From Pseudomonadota bacterium (GTDB lineage Bacteria > Pseudomonadota > Alphaproteobacteria > Rhizobiales > Beijerinckiaceae), in contig JAJXWB010000002.1 of NCBI GenBank assembly GCA_021781815.1, forward strand, positions 124,001 through 188,000: DNA of 64,000 nt, in the 5' to 3' direction. How positions within the stretch are numbered: position 1 is the first letter of the stretch; each line of letters begins with the position of its first letter. Position numbers and translations under genes: made by a program. The notes beneath the pieces are model-generated. The model ran no database searches. It had not been told where the DNA came from and worked only from the letters and a program-made list of their open reading frames with translations. Shown piece after piece: positions 52,794-62,633 of this stretch.

Positions 52794-53420
52794 ATGACCT
52801 TTTCGATCAACGCCGCCGGCCGCGCACGACTCGTGGCGCTCTGCGCCCCATTCCATCGTCTGCCGCCGCCGGAGACGGCCGGTCTCAAACATGCGGCGGT
52901 CGCGCTGGTCGCGACCTCGGGCGCCGATGACGACGACCCCGCGCTGATTCTGACACGCCGTTCGTCCAACCTTCGGACCAATCCGGCGCAATGGGCGCTC
53001 CCCGGCGGTCGCTGCGACGCCGGCGAAACGCCAGATGAAACAGCATTGCGCGAATTGCGCGAGGAAGTCGGCCTGGCGCTGACGCGCGATCACGTGGTTG
53101 CGATCCTGGATGATTACGTGACCCGTTCCGGCTACGTCATCACGCCGGTCGTCATCTGGGGCGGGCGCGCCGAGGGTCTGATCCCGAACCCGACCGAAGT
53201 GGAATCCATCCACCGGCTGCCGATCGCGCAGATCGCCGACGACGCCCGCGTCGAATTCGTGACGATCCCCGAGAGCGACCGACCGGTGATCCGTCTGCGC
53301 ATATGGGACAACACGATCCATGCGCCGACGGCGGCGTTCCTCTTTCAGTTTCGCGAATTGCTCGCCGGCCGCACGACTCGCGTCGCCGATTTCGAGCAGC
53401 CGGTATTCGCCTGGCGCTGA
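52794..53420 (+). CDS. Nudix hydrolase, CoA pyrophosphatase-like
   Basis: A 208-residue Nudix protein. The box GRCDAGETPDETALRELREEVGL satisfies GX5EX7REUXEEXGU, and PAQWALPGGR precedes it. SSNLRTNPAQWALPGG resembles the CoA-diphosphatase signature LRxHxGQ only loosely, so substrate is uncertain. Stands alone between glycosyltransferase genes and the convergent SulP gene. Confidence 0.85.
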   Translation: MTFSINAAGRARLVALCAPFHRLPPPETAGLKHAAVALVATSGADDDDPALILTRRSSNLRTNPAQWALPGGRCDAGETPDETALRELREEVGLALTRDHVVAILDDYVTRSGYVITPVVIWGGRAEGLIPNPTEVESIHRLPIAQIADDARVEFVTIPESDRPVIRLRIWDNTIHAPTAAFLFQFRELLAGRTTRVADFEQPVFAWR

Positions 53421-53436
53421 ACGGGGACTGCGCCGG

Positions 53437-55068
53437 CTAGGCCGGAGGCGCGTCCTGCCCGAGCGCCGCGCTGGCCGCATCCCATGCGTCAGCGACGCTC
53501 CAATGGCTGATCTGCGCCGTTGCGAGCGCCGCTGCGCCGCCGGCGGTCAGGGTCGTCGTGATTGAATCCTTCACCCGCGCTAGAAAGAGCCTGCGGCCTG
53601 ACGCCCGAAGCCGTGCGTCGCACTCGATCAACCCGTCGAGCGCAGTCGAATCGAGGCTTGTCGTCTCCTCCAGACTGAGAATGACGGCGCGCGCCTCCGG
53701 CGAGGCGTTGGCGAGCTTGATCACATCAGCGAAGACCGTTTCGGCATTGGCGAAGAACAGCGGCTGTGACGGCCGCAGCACGAGAACGCGCGAATCGAGC
53801 GCGGTCTCCGCATGGCTTGAATCTACGAAATCATGCGTGTCGCGCAGCCGTCCGAGACGGGCCACTTTCGGTCGGGCCATGCGCTCCATCGTGGCGGCGA
53901 TCGACAGCGCGACCGCGAGCAGCATGCCGTCCACCAGGCCGAAGACCATCACGCCGAGCGCGGCGGCCAGCGCGATATATTGATCGCGGTCGATCTTCCA
54001 GAGCCTTACGAACGGCGCGGGATCGAGCGGATGGGTCAGCGCCGCAATCACGACCGCGGCGAGGATCGCCTCCGGCAGGCGTGCGATCAGCGGTCCGCCA
54101 ACCGCCATCAGCACGATCACCGCAGCCGCCGAGACGAGTCCGGCCAGGCGCGTGCGCGCGCCGGCCGCCTCGTTTGCTGAGGAGACGGAAAAGCCCGCGC
54201 CCACCGGCATGCCCCGAATGAGGCCAGCCGCGATATTGGCGAAGCCGAGCGCAAGCAATTCGCGATTGGGATCGAGCGTGTCGTTGTGCCTGAGCGCCAG
54301 ATTGCGCATGGAGCCCCAGGATTCCGCGAAAACGATCAGAAAGATCGGCGCCGCCACTTCGCCGAGTCTTGTCCATTCGCGCCAGTCGAGCGTCGGCAGG
54401 CCGGGGCGGACCGGCACGACATCGATCACGCCGACGAGGCGCACTCCGTGCGCGGCCAGATCGACGCCAAGCGACAACGCGACGCCGGCGACCAGCACGA
54501 GAAACGCCCCCGGCAGGGCTGGAAACCGCTTCAGCGCGAGCAGCGCGAGCAGCGCAACGGCGCCGATCGCCAGACTCGGCAGGTTCCATTCGGACCATCG
54601 CTGCGCCAGCGCGAACACGATTTCAAACGGCCCGCCGGACAGGCCCTGCGCCGCGACCAGCGCTGGCAACTGCTTGGAAACGATTGTCACGGCGAGTCCG
54701 AAGCCGAAGCCGCGCAGGACGGGACGCGAGATGAAATTCGACAGCGCGCCGAGCCGCGCCGCGCCTGCGACGACGAAGATCAGGCCGGTGAGGCAGACCG
54801 CGCCATAGGCCAGCGCCTCGCGATGCGCGGGGCTTCCATCCGCGACGATGGCTGCGATCGCCGCCCCGAGGATGGCGGCGGAGGAGGAGGTCGGCGAGAC
54901 GACGGCGAAGCGCGACCGCCCCGCTGCGGCATAGACGATCAGTCCGACGACGGTCGCAAACAGCGCGTGTTGCGGCGCGAGCCCGGCGATGGACGAATAG
55001 GCGATCGATTCCGGCAAGAGTAGCCCTGCGACGGACAGGCCAGCGACGAGATCGAATCGAGGCGCCAT
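53437..55068 (-). CDS. SulP-family anion transporter with STAS domain
   Basis: A 543-residue SLC26/SulP transporter. About 12 hydrophobic segments in residues 1-410 begin with LVAGLSVAGLLLPESIAYSSIAGL, the SulP signature, and include NAGAGFSV-like VGAGFSVSSANEAAGARTRLAGL. A STAS domain follows (about 440-540) with LSLEETTSLDSTALDGL. SulP members import sulfate, bicarbonate or dicarboxylates; the substrate is not clear. The start is 22 bases after the lysS stop, so co-transcribed with it. Confidence 0.9.
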   Translation of the reverse strand: MAPRFDLVAGLSVAGLLLPESIAYSSIAGLAPQHALFATVVGLIVYAAAGRSRFAVVSPTSSSAAILGAAIAAIVADGSPAHREALAYGAVCLTGLIFVVAGAARLGALSNFISRPVLRGFGFGLAVTIVSKQLPALVAAQGLSGGPFEIVFALAQRWSEWNLPSLAIGAVALLALLALKRFPALPGAFLVLVAGVALSLGVDLAAHGVRLVGVIDVVPVRPGLPTLDWREWTRLGEVAAPIFLIVFAESWGSMRNLALRHNDTLDPNRELLALGFANIAAGLIRGMPVGAGFSVSSANEAAGARTRLAGLVSAAAVIVLMAVGGPLIARLPEAILAAVVIAALTHPLDPAPFVRLWKIDRDQYIALAAALGVMVFGLVDGMLLAVALSIAATMERMARPKVARLGRLRDTHDFVDSSHAETALDSRVLVLRPSQPLFFANAETVFADVIKLANASPEARAVILSLEETTSLDSTALDGLIECDARLRASGRRLFLARVKDSITTTLTAGGAAALATAQISHWSVADAWDAASAALGQDAPPA

Positions 55069-55090
55069 GGTCAATCCCGTTGATCCTCGA

Positions 55091-56803
55091 CTACTTCCGA
55101 TGCGAGAGGAACGCCGCATGGCGGGACAGAAGATCGCCGGCGAGCGCGTCGGCGATCAGCTTGCGCGTTTCCGCGACCCCGTACAGCGCCACGAACGAGC
55201 CGAAACGCGGGCCCCGGTTCTCTCCGAGCAGGATCTGGTAGAGCATGTTGAAGAAATCATTGGATACGCCCGGACGCTCCGGCGTCGCAGTCTTGGCTTT
55301 CATGTCCTGATAACGCGGGATCGCGCGGCCGATGTCGTAGAGATGCGTCTGGATGTCCTCGGCGGTCGCATCCCCGCCGAGCCGTTCGAGCAGGACGGAT
55401 ATGCGCGACAGCGCTTCGCTTTCGGTGTCGTCGGGGAGTCGATAGGTCTTCGACGGCCGTACGAAATCCCGAAAGTAGGCGACGGCGTACCCGACGAGCC
55501 TGTCGAGCCGCGGATGGTTCTGTGGCGAGGCGCCTGGCGCATAGCGGCGCAGGAAGCCCCACAGCACCGACGGATCTTCGCTGTTGGCGACAGCGGCCAG
55601 GTTCAGCAGCATGCCAAACGACACCGTCGTTCCATGCGCATCGCCCTCGCCGGGATGATGCAGGACTTCGGCTTGCGGCGGATTGCCATTGTGGATGTGC
55701 CAGACGGGATTGCCGAGCCGCTCCTTCCATTGCTGCTGCGGATAGCGGTCGAGGAAGGTCAGGTACTCGTCCACCGTGCGCGGGATCACGTCGAAATAGA
55801 GCCGCTTCGCCGCGCTCGGTTTCTGGAACATGAACTGCGCTAGGCTTTCCGGGCTTGCATAGGTCAGCCATTCCTCGATCGTCAGGCCGTTGCCCTTCGA
55901 CTTGGAAATCTTCTGGCCATTCTCGTCCAGGAAGAGCTCATAGTTGAATCCCTCCGGCGCCTCGCCGCCCAGCGCCCGCACGATCTGACCGGAAAGTTTG
56001 ACGGAATCGATCAGATCCTTGCCGGCCATTTCGTAATCGACGTTCAGCGCATACCAGCGCATCGCCCAGTCCGGCTTCCACTGCAGCTTGCAATGGCCCG
56101 CCGTGACGGGCGTCTCGAACAACTCGCCTGACTCGGGATCCTTCCAGGAGATCGTCCCCTTGACGGCGTCATGGCCTTCGAGGGAAACCTGCATGACGAT
56201 CCCGGTGACGGGATGCACCGGGAGAAACGGCGAGTACGTCGACGCCCTTTCCTCGCGAAAGGTGGGCAGCATGATCTTCATGACGCCGTCGTAGCGCGCG
56301 AGCATGTGCAGCAGCGCGGCGTCGAACCTGCCGGACCTGTAGTAATTCGTCGAGGAAGCGAATTCGTAGTCGAAGCCGAAGGCGTCGAGGAAGGCGCGCA
56401 GCCGCGCGTTGTTGTGCGCGCCGAAGCTGTCGTGTGTGCCGAAAGGGTCGGGAATCTGCGTCAGCGGCTTGCCGAGATGGCTGGCGAGCATGGCCTTGTT
56501 GGGGACATTGTCGGGAACCTTGCGCAATCCGTCCATGTCGTCGGAGAAGGCGATCAGGCGAGTCTTCACCCTTCCTTCGGTCAGGGTCTCGAACGCGCGC
56601 CGCACCATCGTCGTGCGCGCCACCTCGCCGAACGTGCCGATGTGCGGCAGGCCCGACGGGCCGTAGCCCGTCTCGAACAGGATCTCGTCTTTGGGGCGTC
56701 GCTCAAGTCGCGCGACCAGTTTGCGCGCCTCCTCGAATGGCCATGCCTGCGACACGCGGGCGGCTTCGAGGAGTTCGGGCGCGAAGGACTGACCGGCGGA
56801 CAT
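55091..56803 (-). CDS. lysS: Class I lysyl-tRNA synthetase
   Basis: A 570-residue class I LysRS, the archaeal-type enzyme that replaces the class II form in most alphaproteobacteria. HIGH-like motif in [11 protein letters not shown] near residue 54 and KMSKS-like ISKSKGN near residue 295; the [18 protein letters not shown] block is typical. It charges tRNA-Lys. Followed closely by the SulP transporter gene. Confidence 0.95.
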   Translation of the reverse strand: MSAGQSFAPELLEAARVSQAWPFEEARKLVARLERRPKDEILFETGYGPSGLPHIGTFGEVARTTMVRRAFETLTEGRVKTRLIAFSDDMDGLRKVPDNVPNKAMLASHLGKPLTQIPDPFGTHDSFGAHNNARLRAFLDAFGFDYEFASSTNYYRSGRFDAALLHMLARYDGVMKIMLPTFREERASTYSPFLPVHPVTGIVMQVSLEGHDAVKGTISWKDPESGELFETPVTAGHCKLQWKPDWAMRWYALNVDYEMAGKDLIDSVKLSGQIVRALGGEAPEGFNYELFLDENGQKISKSKGNGLTIEEWLTYASPESLAQFMFQKPSAAKRLYFDVIPRTVDEYLTFLDRYPQQQWKERLGNPVWHIHNGNPPQAEVLHHPGEGDAHGTTVSFGMLLNLAAVANSEDPSVLWGFLRRYAPGASPQNHPRLDRLVGYAVAYFRDFVRPSKTYRLPDDTESEALSRISVLLERLGGDATAEDIQTHLYDIGRAIPRYQDMKAKTATPERPGVSNDFFNMLYQILLGENRGPRFGSFVALYGVAETRKLIADALAGDLLSRHAAFLSHRK

Positions 56804-56873
56804 GGGATTTGCGATCCTCTCTGCGGGAAGGCCGCGGACACTAGAGCATGAAGGCTTTCGGGGGAACCGCTTT

Positions 56874-57677
56874 TCAGTTGCCCGTGAAACGCGGTTTCCG
56901 CCGCTCCAGGAACGCCGCCACGCCCTCGGCGTGATCCTCCGACAGGCTTGTCAGCGCGAACTGGTCGCGATCCATGTGGCTGGCGAGATCGTCGTGCGCG
57001 CCGGCCAACCGGTTGACGGTCGTCTTGGTCATCATGGTCGGGATCGGCGGCTGCGCGGCGATCTTTTCGGCAAAGGCGTAGGCCGCGGCGAAGGCCTGTC
57101 CATCCTCCGCCACTGCCTCCACCAGCCCCCACCCGCGCGCGTCGCCGGCGGTGATTCGGTCCGAGGCCAGGATCACCGCCTGCTTCGTGCGCGCCGGACC
57201 GATCAATTGCAGCAGGCGGGGGATCGAGCCCCAGCTCATGTTCATGCCAAGCGCGACTTCAGGAATGCGGAAGAAGGCGCCGCGGCCGCAGAAGCGAAAA
57301 TCGAGCGAGACCGCGAGCGCCGCGCCGCCGCCGATGCAATGGCCCTCGATCGCGCAGATCGTCACCTGTTCCATCTCGTACCAGGCCCGGCACATGCGCG
57401 GCCCGGCCGACAGCGCCGCCCGGCGCGCGCCGAGCCCGAGCGTTTCGCGCTCGCGACCCTCGGCGTCCCGGAGGTCAAAGCCCGCGGAAAAGCCCTGTGC
57501 GCTGCCCGTCAGGATCACGACGGAAATCGTTGGGTCGTCTTCGAACGACTGCGCCGCCGCGCGCAGTTCGCGTATGGCGGCGGCGGACAGGGCGTTGATC
57601 CTGTCGCCGCGGTCGAAACGGACGGCGGCGATGCGGCCATCCGGCCCAAGGCCCCTTTCGATCTTGACGAAGTTCAT
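56874..57677 (-). CDS. Enoyl-CoA hydratase/isomerase family protein
   Basis: A 267-residue crotonase-fold protein. Oxyanion-hole segments: [12 protein letters not shown] (first) and [20 protein letters not shown] (second). [29 protein letters not shown] corresponds to the catalytic region, but the first catalytic glutamate position is replaced (SWGSIPRL instead of GxGGTxRL-type with Glu), so hydratase activity may differ. The ATG at 57677 begins MNFVKIERG. Single gene, substrate unknown. Confidence 0.85.
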   Translation of the reverse strand: MNFVKIERGLGPDGRIAAVRFDRGDRINALSAAAIRELRAAAQSFEDDPTISVVILTGSAQGFSAGFDLRDAEGRERETLGLGARRAALSAGPRMCRAWYEMEQVTICAIEGHCIGGGAALAVSLDFRFCGRGAFFRIPEVALGMNMSWGSIPRLLQLIGPARTKQAVILASDRITAGDARGWGLVEAVAEDGQAFAAAYAFAEKIAAQPPIPTMMTKTTVNRLAGAHDDLASHMDRDQFALTSLSEDHAEGVAAFLERRKPRFTGN

Positions 57678-57741
57678 GATTGGCCTCGAGCGACCTGAGT
57701 TGAGCACGCAAGCATACCCCTCCCGTCCCAGGAGGAGGGAA

Positions 57742-58920
57742 TCATCTCTCTCGCAATCGCGTCAGAACCTCGGGCGTCAGGAGCCCGTCGGCCGGCAGCA
57801 TCCCGCGCGCAATCTGGAAATCGTGGACGGCGACGCGCGTCGCGCGGCCGACCTTGCCGTCCGTCGCGCCGGAATAGAAGCCCGCGGCCAGCAGCAGCTT
57901 TTGCGCTGCGCTGCGCTCGATCAGCGATAGCGGCGTCATTTTTTTCGGCCAGGGACGCGCCGGTATGTTCGATCCGGCGATCCGGTCCGCGAGCAGCGCA
58001 ACCGACAGCGCATAGGAATCGGATGTGTTGTACTGGCGGATGACTTCCCAGTTTCCGGTGATGAGGAAAGCCGGTCCGGCTGCGCCCTCCGGCAGGAACA
58101 GGCTTGCGGCGCCCGCCGGCGGCAGCGCCTGGCCGTCGGCGCGGCGAAAGCCGAGACGCTGCCATTGCGCGAGATCGAGATCGAGAGGCTTCCAGTCGAA
58201 ATCGTTTGGAACGACAACCTCGATCAGCGCCGGCAATTCCGGGCGCCAGCCCGATTCCTTCATGAAATTCGCGATCGATGCGAGCGAATCCGGCGCCGAA
58301 CGCCAGATGTCCGGCGCCTCGTTTCCAGCGTAGCTCACGGCATATTTCAAATATGACGAGGGGAGGAATTGCGGCTGCCCCATACCGCCCGCCCACGAGC
58401 CGACGAGAGTCTCGCGGCGGGCGTAACCCTTTTCGAGCATGACCAGCGCCGCCACGAATTCATCGCGAAACGTGTCGGCGCGAGTCTGGCGCGCGGCGAG
58501 CGTGGCGAAGGAGCGGAGCACCAAACTCGATCCCTGCCCGCCGCCGAAATTGCTTTCGACCGCCCAGATCGCGACGCAGATTTTGGGCGGGACGCCGGTG
58601 CGCCGTTCGATTGTGGCGAGCTGGTCGGCCAGCGCTGCCGCCCTGGCGCGGCCTGTCGCGACGCGCGACGGGGTTACGACCTGCGCCAGATAATCGTGGA
58701 TCGGCAGCGTGAATTCGCCCTGCTTCGCCGGCCGCGCGCGGATGGCGGGATCGGGCGTCAGCCCCGCCGTCGCCCGCTCGAATGTCTCGCGCGTAACGCC
58801 TGCGGCTTGGGCCGGCGCCCATGTCGAGGCGACGAAAGCATCGAAGACGGCGTCGCCCGATTGCGCGCGGACGTGCGGGACGGCGAGAAGGCAGAGCAGG
58901 GCGGAAATCACGAGTCGCAT
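57742..58920 (-). CDS. Lytic murein transglycosylase (MltB-like) with peptidoglycan-binding domain
   Basis: A 392-residue exported enzyme: signal peptide MRLVISALLCLLAVPHVRAQ, GH103 MltB-like catalytic domain with catalytic Glu in AVESNFGGG near residue 122 and GWAGGMGQPQFLPSSY-like SWAGGMGQPQFLPSSYLKYA, and a C-terminal peptidoglycan-binding domain (LLLAAGFYSGATDGKVGRATRVA). It cleaves the MurNAc-GlcNAc bond with anhydro product. Confidence 0.93.
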   Translation of the reverse strand: MRLVISALLCLLAVPHVRAQSGDAVFDAFVASTWAPAQAAGVTRETFERATAGLTPDPAIRARPAKQGEFTLPIHDYLAQVVTPSRVATGRARAAALADQLATIERRTGVPPKICVAIWAVESNFGGGQGSSLVLRSFATLAARQTRADTFRDEFVAALVMLEKGYARRETLVGSWAGGMGQPQFLPSSYLKYAVSYAGNEAPDIWRSAPDSLASIANFMKESGWRPELPALIEVVVPNDFDWKPLDLDLAQWQRLGFRRADGQALPPAGAASLFLPEGAAGPAFLITGNWEVIRQYNTSDSYALSVALLADRIAGSNIPARPWPKKMTPLSLIERSAAQKLLLAAGFYSGATDGKVGRATRVAVHDFQIARGMLPADGLLTPEVLTRLRER

Positions 58921-59021
58921 GGCGGCATCCTGCACGGATTGAAGCCGTTCGCCATGCCCCACCCTTCCGTCTGTTGGAGGAATGCCGCTATTGTGCCGCC
59001 CGGCAGGCGGAAGGACGACTC

Positions 59022-60002
59022 ATGGCGGCGCGAAAAGAGCTTTCGGCACAGACCGGCTATTCGGCCAACGACCTGGACCGGCAGTCCGACAAGCGGGACG
59101 ATGCGGCCTATGTCGCCGCGCTGAAAGCCGACCGCGAGGCGCGCGCCTTCGTGCTCGCCGGCGATACTATCGTGCTGGAGCGCGACAGCGCAGGCTATCG
59201 CTCCCTGTTCACCTTCGCCGAAGCCGCGGCCAAAGGAGCGGCCCGCGAAACGGCGTTTCTCGGCCATGACGGCGTCGGCGGAGTCTTCGCGGTCCTGCTC
59301 GAGGACGCGCCGCAGGATTTCGGTCCCTCCCGCGAACAGCTCGCGCGCATCTACAAGAACGAAGCGCCCGCTCAGGGCAAGACGGCGGAAGTCCGTGTCG
59401 ACCTGCGCTCGATCCTCATGCAGGGCATGGTCTCGGACAAGGTCGCGGGACGACTCGCCCAGGCCAAAAGCCTGATGTACTGGCACGCACGCCACAGGTT
59501 CTGCTCGAATTGCGGAACGCCGACGGAGGTCGGCGCCTCCGGCTGGAAGCGCACCTGCGCCGCATGCAAGGCCGAGCATTTTCCGCGCACCGATCCGGTC
59601 GTCATCATGCTGGCGGTGGACGGCGACAATTGTTTGCTCGGCCGCCAGCCGCGCTTTCCCAAGGGGATGTATTCGGCGCTCGCGGGCTTCGTCGAGGGCG
59701 GCGAGACGCTGGAGGACGCCGTGCGCCGCGAGATCAGGGAGGAGTCGGGCATTACGTGCGGCCAGGTGACCTACATGGCCTCGCAGCCCTGGCCCTTTCC
59801 CTGCTCTCTGATGATCGGCGCTCTGGCGCAGGCCGAGGATTCGAAGATCACCATCGACCGCACGGAACTCGACGACGCCCGCTGGTTCTCGCGCGCCGAG
59901 GCTTTGGCGCTGGTGGAGGGTAAGCTCGACGGCTTGTTCTGTCCGCCGAAAATGGCCATCGCCCATCACCTGATCGCGGCCTGGGCGCGAGGCGAGGCAT
60001 GA
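59022..60002 (+). CDS. nudC: NAD(H) pyrophosphatase / NAD-cap hydrolase NudC
   Basis: A 326-residue NudC. Order: N-terminal domain, zinc ribbon FCSNCG...TCAACK near residue 165, then Nudix box GFVEGGETLEDAVRREIREESG and the NudC-specific SQPWPFPCSLMIG. It hydrolyses NADH and NAD-capped RNA 5' ends. ATG 59022 is used; the gene stands alone just upstream of queC. Confidence 0.93.
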   Translation: MAARKELSAQTGYSANDLDRQSDKRDDAAYVAALKADREARAFVLAGDTIVLERDSAGYRSLFTFAEAAAKGAARETAFLGHDGVGGVFAVLLEDAPQDFGPSREQLARIYKNEAPAQGKTAEVRVDLRSILMQGMVSDKVAGRLAQAKSLMYWHARHRFCSNCGTPTEVGASGWKRTCAACKAEHFPRTDPVVIMLAVDGDNCLLGRQPRFPKGMYSALAGFVEGGETLEDAVRREIREESGITCGQVTYMASQPWPFPCSLMIGALAQAEDSKITIDRTELDDARWFSRAEALALVEGKLDGLFCPPKMAIAHHLIAAWARGEA

Positions 60003-60044
60003 AGCCCGTCATTGATTGATGGGATGACGGCACAGAGAAACGTC

Positions 60045-60749
60045 ATGAATAACACCAGCGCCCTTGTCCTCTTTTCCGGTGGGCAGGATTCCACGACCTG
60101 TCTCGCCTGGGCGCTCGAACGCTATGGCCGCGTCGAGACGATCGGTTTCGATTATGGCCAGCGCCACCGGGTCGAACTCGACCAGCGCGCGATCGTCCGC
60201 GAACGGCTTGCTGCGCTGAATACGACATGGCGCGACCGCCTCGGTGCGGACCACATGCTCGACCTGCCGGCGCTGGGGGCAATCTCCGACACCGCCATGA
60301 CCCGCGACATCGCCATCGAGTCCGACGCAAAGGGTCTGCCCAATACCTTCGTGCCCGGCCGCAATCTCATCTTTCTCGTCTTTGCCGCCGCGCTCGCCTT
60401 TCGGCGTGGTCTCGCCCGCATCGTCGGCGGCATGTGCGAGACGGATTTTTCCGGCTATCCCGACTGCCGCGACGACGCCGTCAAGGCGATGCAGGTCGCG
60501 CTCAACATCGGCATGGACAGCCGCTTCGTTCTCGAGACGCCGCTGATGTGGATCGACAAGGCCGCGACCTGGGCGCTGGCGCATGACCTCGGCGGCGCGC
60601 CTCTCGGCGATGTGATCGTGAACGATACGCATACGTGCTATCTCGGCGAGCGCGGCGCGCTGCACGACTGGGGGCGCGGCTGCGGACAATGCCCGGCCTG
60701 CCGGTTGCGCGCCGACGGATATGCGAAGTGGAAATCGTCTCGTCCGTAA
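60045..60749 (+). CDS. queC: 7-cyano-7-deazaguanine synthase QueC
   Basis: A 234-residue enzyme making preQ0 for queuosine tRNA modification. PP-loop [11 protein letters not shown] at the start, [10 protein letters not shown], and a zinc site in [25 protein letters not shown]. The ATG at 60045 gives the usual start; 60024 in the same frame is an alternative. queD, queE and queF are not in the window. Confidence 0.95.
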   Translation: MNNTSALVLFSGGQDSTTCLAWALERYGRVETIGFDYGQRHRVELDQRAIVRERLAALNTTWRDRLGADHMLDLPALGAISDTAMTRDIAIESDAKGLPNTFVPGRNLIFLVFAAALAFRRGLARIVGGMCETDFSGYPDCRDDAVKAMQVALNIGMDSRFVLETPLMWIDKAATWALAHDLGGAPLGDVIVNDTHTCYLGERGALHDWGRGCGQCPACRLRADGYAKWKSSRP

Positions 60750-60763
60750 ATGCTGGAGGACCA

Positions 60764-61156
60764 ATGCCGCACTGGACCGCGCTCGTCACAATCCTGTCGA
60801 TCCTCGTTTATATCGGGGCGGACATGCGCGTCGGCCGCGCCCGCGGGACATACAAGGTCAAGGCGCCGGCGACCACCGGAGATCCGGCCTTCGAGCGCAT
60901 CTTCCGCTCGCACCAGAACATGCTGGAATGGATGGTCATCTATCTGCCGGTCCTCTGGCTCTTCGCCCTTTACATAGGCGACAGATGGGCGGCGGCGATC
61001 GGCCTCGTCTGGATCGTCGGCCGCATTCTCTATCTCGCGCAATATGCCCAGGCCGCAGAAAAGCGCGGCCCAGGCTTCAGCATCCAGGCGCTTGCGGCCG
61101 GCGCGCTCGTTGTCGGTTCGCTGATCGCGATCGTGAAGACGCTGATCGCCGGATAG
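60764..61156 (+). CDS. MAPEG family membrane protein
   Basis: A 130-residue protein with four hydrophobic helices and the MAPEG signature (RVGRARGTYKVKAPATTGDPAFERIFRSHQNMLEW region, with FERIFRSHQNMLEW). Eukaryotic members are glutathione-dependent; bacterial ones are mostly uncharacterised. GGAGG lies just before the ATG at 60764. Its stop is adjacent to that of the convergent Ada-like gene. Confidence 0.9.
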   Translation: MPHWTALVTILSILVYIGADMRVGRARGTYKVKAPATTGDPAFERIFRSHQNMLEWMVIYLPVLWLFALYIGDRWAAAIGLVWIVGRILYLAQYAQAAEKRGPGFSIQALAAGALVVGSLIAIVKTLIAG

Positions 61157-61157
61157 G

Positions 61158-62033
61158 TCAGCCGGCCCGCCCAGCCTCCCAGCCGATGATCGCCTGTTTT
61201 CGCGCAAGGCCCCAATGATAGCCGGTGAGCGCGCCCGAGCGCCCGAGCACGCGATGGCAGGGCACGACGAAGGAAATCGGGTTCTTGCCGACAGCGGCGC
61301 CGACCGCGCGCGCGGCCTGCGGTTTGCCGAGTTTTCGCGCGATGTCCGAATAGGTGGTCGCGCGTCCGAGCGGAATAGCCAGCAGCGTCTCCCAAACGCG
61401 CAGTTCGAAATCGGTGCCGATCAGGACGAGCCGCAGCGGGCGGTCCTGCCGCCATTCCTGCGGATCGAACGCGCGATGCGCATAGGGCGCCGTGGCGGCC
61501 TGATCCTCGACGAATTGCGCGTTCGGCCAACGCCGGACCATATCGGCGAGCGCGGCGGCGCGATCTCCATCGTCGACCCAGCCGAGGCCGGCCAGACCGC
61601 GCGGGGTCACGACCGCCAGCGCCTCGCCAAATGGCGACGGGTGAAAACCATAGGCGAGAGAAAGCCCCCCGCCGCCGCGCTTGAAATCGCCGGGCGTCAT
61701 CGCCTCGTGCGCGACGAACAGATCGTGCAGCCGGCCCGGCCCGGACAGGCCGACCTCGTAGGTTGCGTCGAGCACGCTGGCGCTGTCGCGCAGCAACGCC
61801 CGCGCATGGTCCAGCGTCAGCGCCTGCAGGAAGGCCTTGGGCGTCAATCCCGCCCACCGCTTGAACAGATGATGGAAATGCGAGGCCGACAGTCCGACAT
61901 GGGCCGCGATGTCCTCGATCTCCGGCTGGCGGCGCCAGCGGTCCGACATGTATTCGATTGCCGCGCGCACGCGCTCGTAATCGTCGCTGGGAGCAGGGGC
62001 CGCGAATTTTCCGGGCGAAGGGCGTTCGAGCAT
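61158..62033 (-). CDS. Ada-like protein: AraC HTH plus O6-methylguanine methyltransferase, no N-terminal Ada domain
   Basis: 291 residues. An AraC-type HTH (about 15-110, with IAAHVGLSASHFHHLFKRWAG) precedes a methyltransferase domain with the acceptor cysteine in FVVPCHRVLG near residue 255 and GRATTYSDIARKLGKPQAARAVG. The methyl-phosphotriester-sensing N-Ada domain with its zinc cysteines is missing, so it can repair DNA but not sense damage as classical Ada does. Convergent with the MAPEG gene. Confidence 0.92.
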   Translation of the reverse strand: MLERPSPGKFAAPAPSDDYERVRAAIEYMSDRWRRQPEIEDIAAHVGLSASHFHHLFKRWAGLTPKAFLQALTLDHARALLRDSASVLDATYEVGLSGPGRLHDLFVAHEAMTPGDFKRGGGGLSLAYGFHPSPFGEALAVVTPRGLAGLGWVDDGDRAAALADMVRRWPNAQFVEDQAATAPYAHRAFDPQEWRQDRPLRLVLIGTDFELRVWETLLAIPLGRATTYSDIARKLGKPQAARAVGAAVGKNPISFVVPCHRVLGRSGALTGYHWGLARKQAIIGWEAGRAG

Positions 62034-62090
62034 TGTGTCCTCGTTCTGCCCGCAGGATGCAGCCGCCGGCGCCCTCGCGCCACCCGATTC

Positions 62091-62582
62091 CTACGACAGG
62101 TCCGGTCCCCGGCGCGCCCGCGCCAGCGCCCGCGCAAGGTCGCTCGCGACCTCCGCCTTCTGGTCCGGCCCGAGAAAGCTGCCGAACTCCACGCTGCGGC
62201 CGTGCGAAACCAGCGCCAACCGCTGCAAGCCGAATTCCTCGTGATCGGACCTGTCGATCCGCACCCATGCCGGATTGAAACGCCATTCCCGCCGCGTTCC
62301 GCGCGCGGCGACTTTGGCCAGCAGCAGTTCGAGCGGCGTCACCCGCACGTCCTCGTAAGCGCGGGCGGCGCGAAACGACATCTCGAAGGCGAGCCACAAC
62401 CCCGCGGCGTCGAGCCCGAGGAAGCCAATGATCGGCCATGCGCCCACGAGAAAGAACGGCATGCTGATCGAGGCGATCGCCGCGCTGACGGCGACAACCA
62501 GAATCCTGGCCTGCCCGCGCGTGAGCGAGCGGTGCGGCGTGAGCCGCACGGCATAGAGCGCCTGTTCGTATCCCTCCGCCAT
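62091..62582 (-). CDS. DUF2244 integral membrane protein
   Basis: A 163-residue protein of the DUF2244 family: two adjacent hydrophobic segments (LVVAVSAAIASISMPFFLVGAWPIIGFLGL) after a short N-terminus YAVRLTPHRSLT, then conserved RVTPLELLLAKV and FGSFLGPDQKAEVASDLARAL. Function unknown. Regularly next to nth in alphaproteobacteria, and here divergent from it. Confidence 0.87.
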   Translation of the reverse strand: MAEGYEQALYAVRLTPHRSLTRGQARILVVAVSAAIASISMPFFLVGAWPIIGFLGLDAAGLWLAFEMSFRAARAYEDVRVTPLELLLAKVAARGTRREWRFNPAWVRIDRSDHEEFGLQRLALVSHGRSVEFGSFLGPDQKAEVASDLARALARARRGPDLS

Positions 62583-62633
62583 AAGCCCGGCCGAACCTTT
62601 GCGAGATGCTGGTCGGAATTCTATAACGATCCC

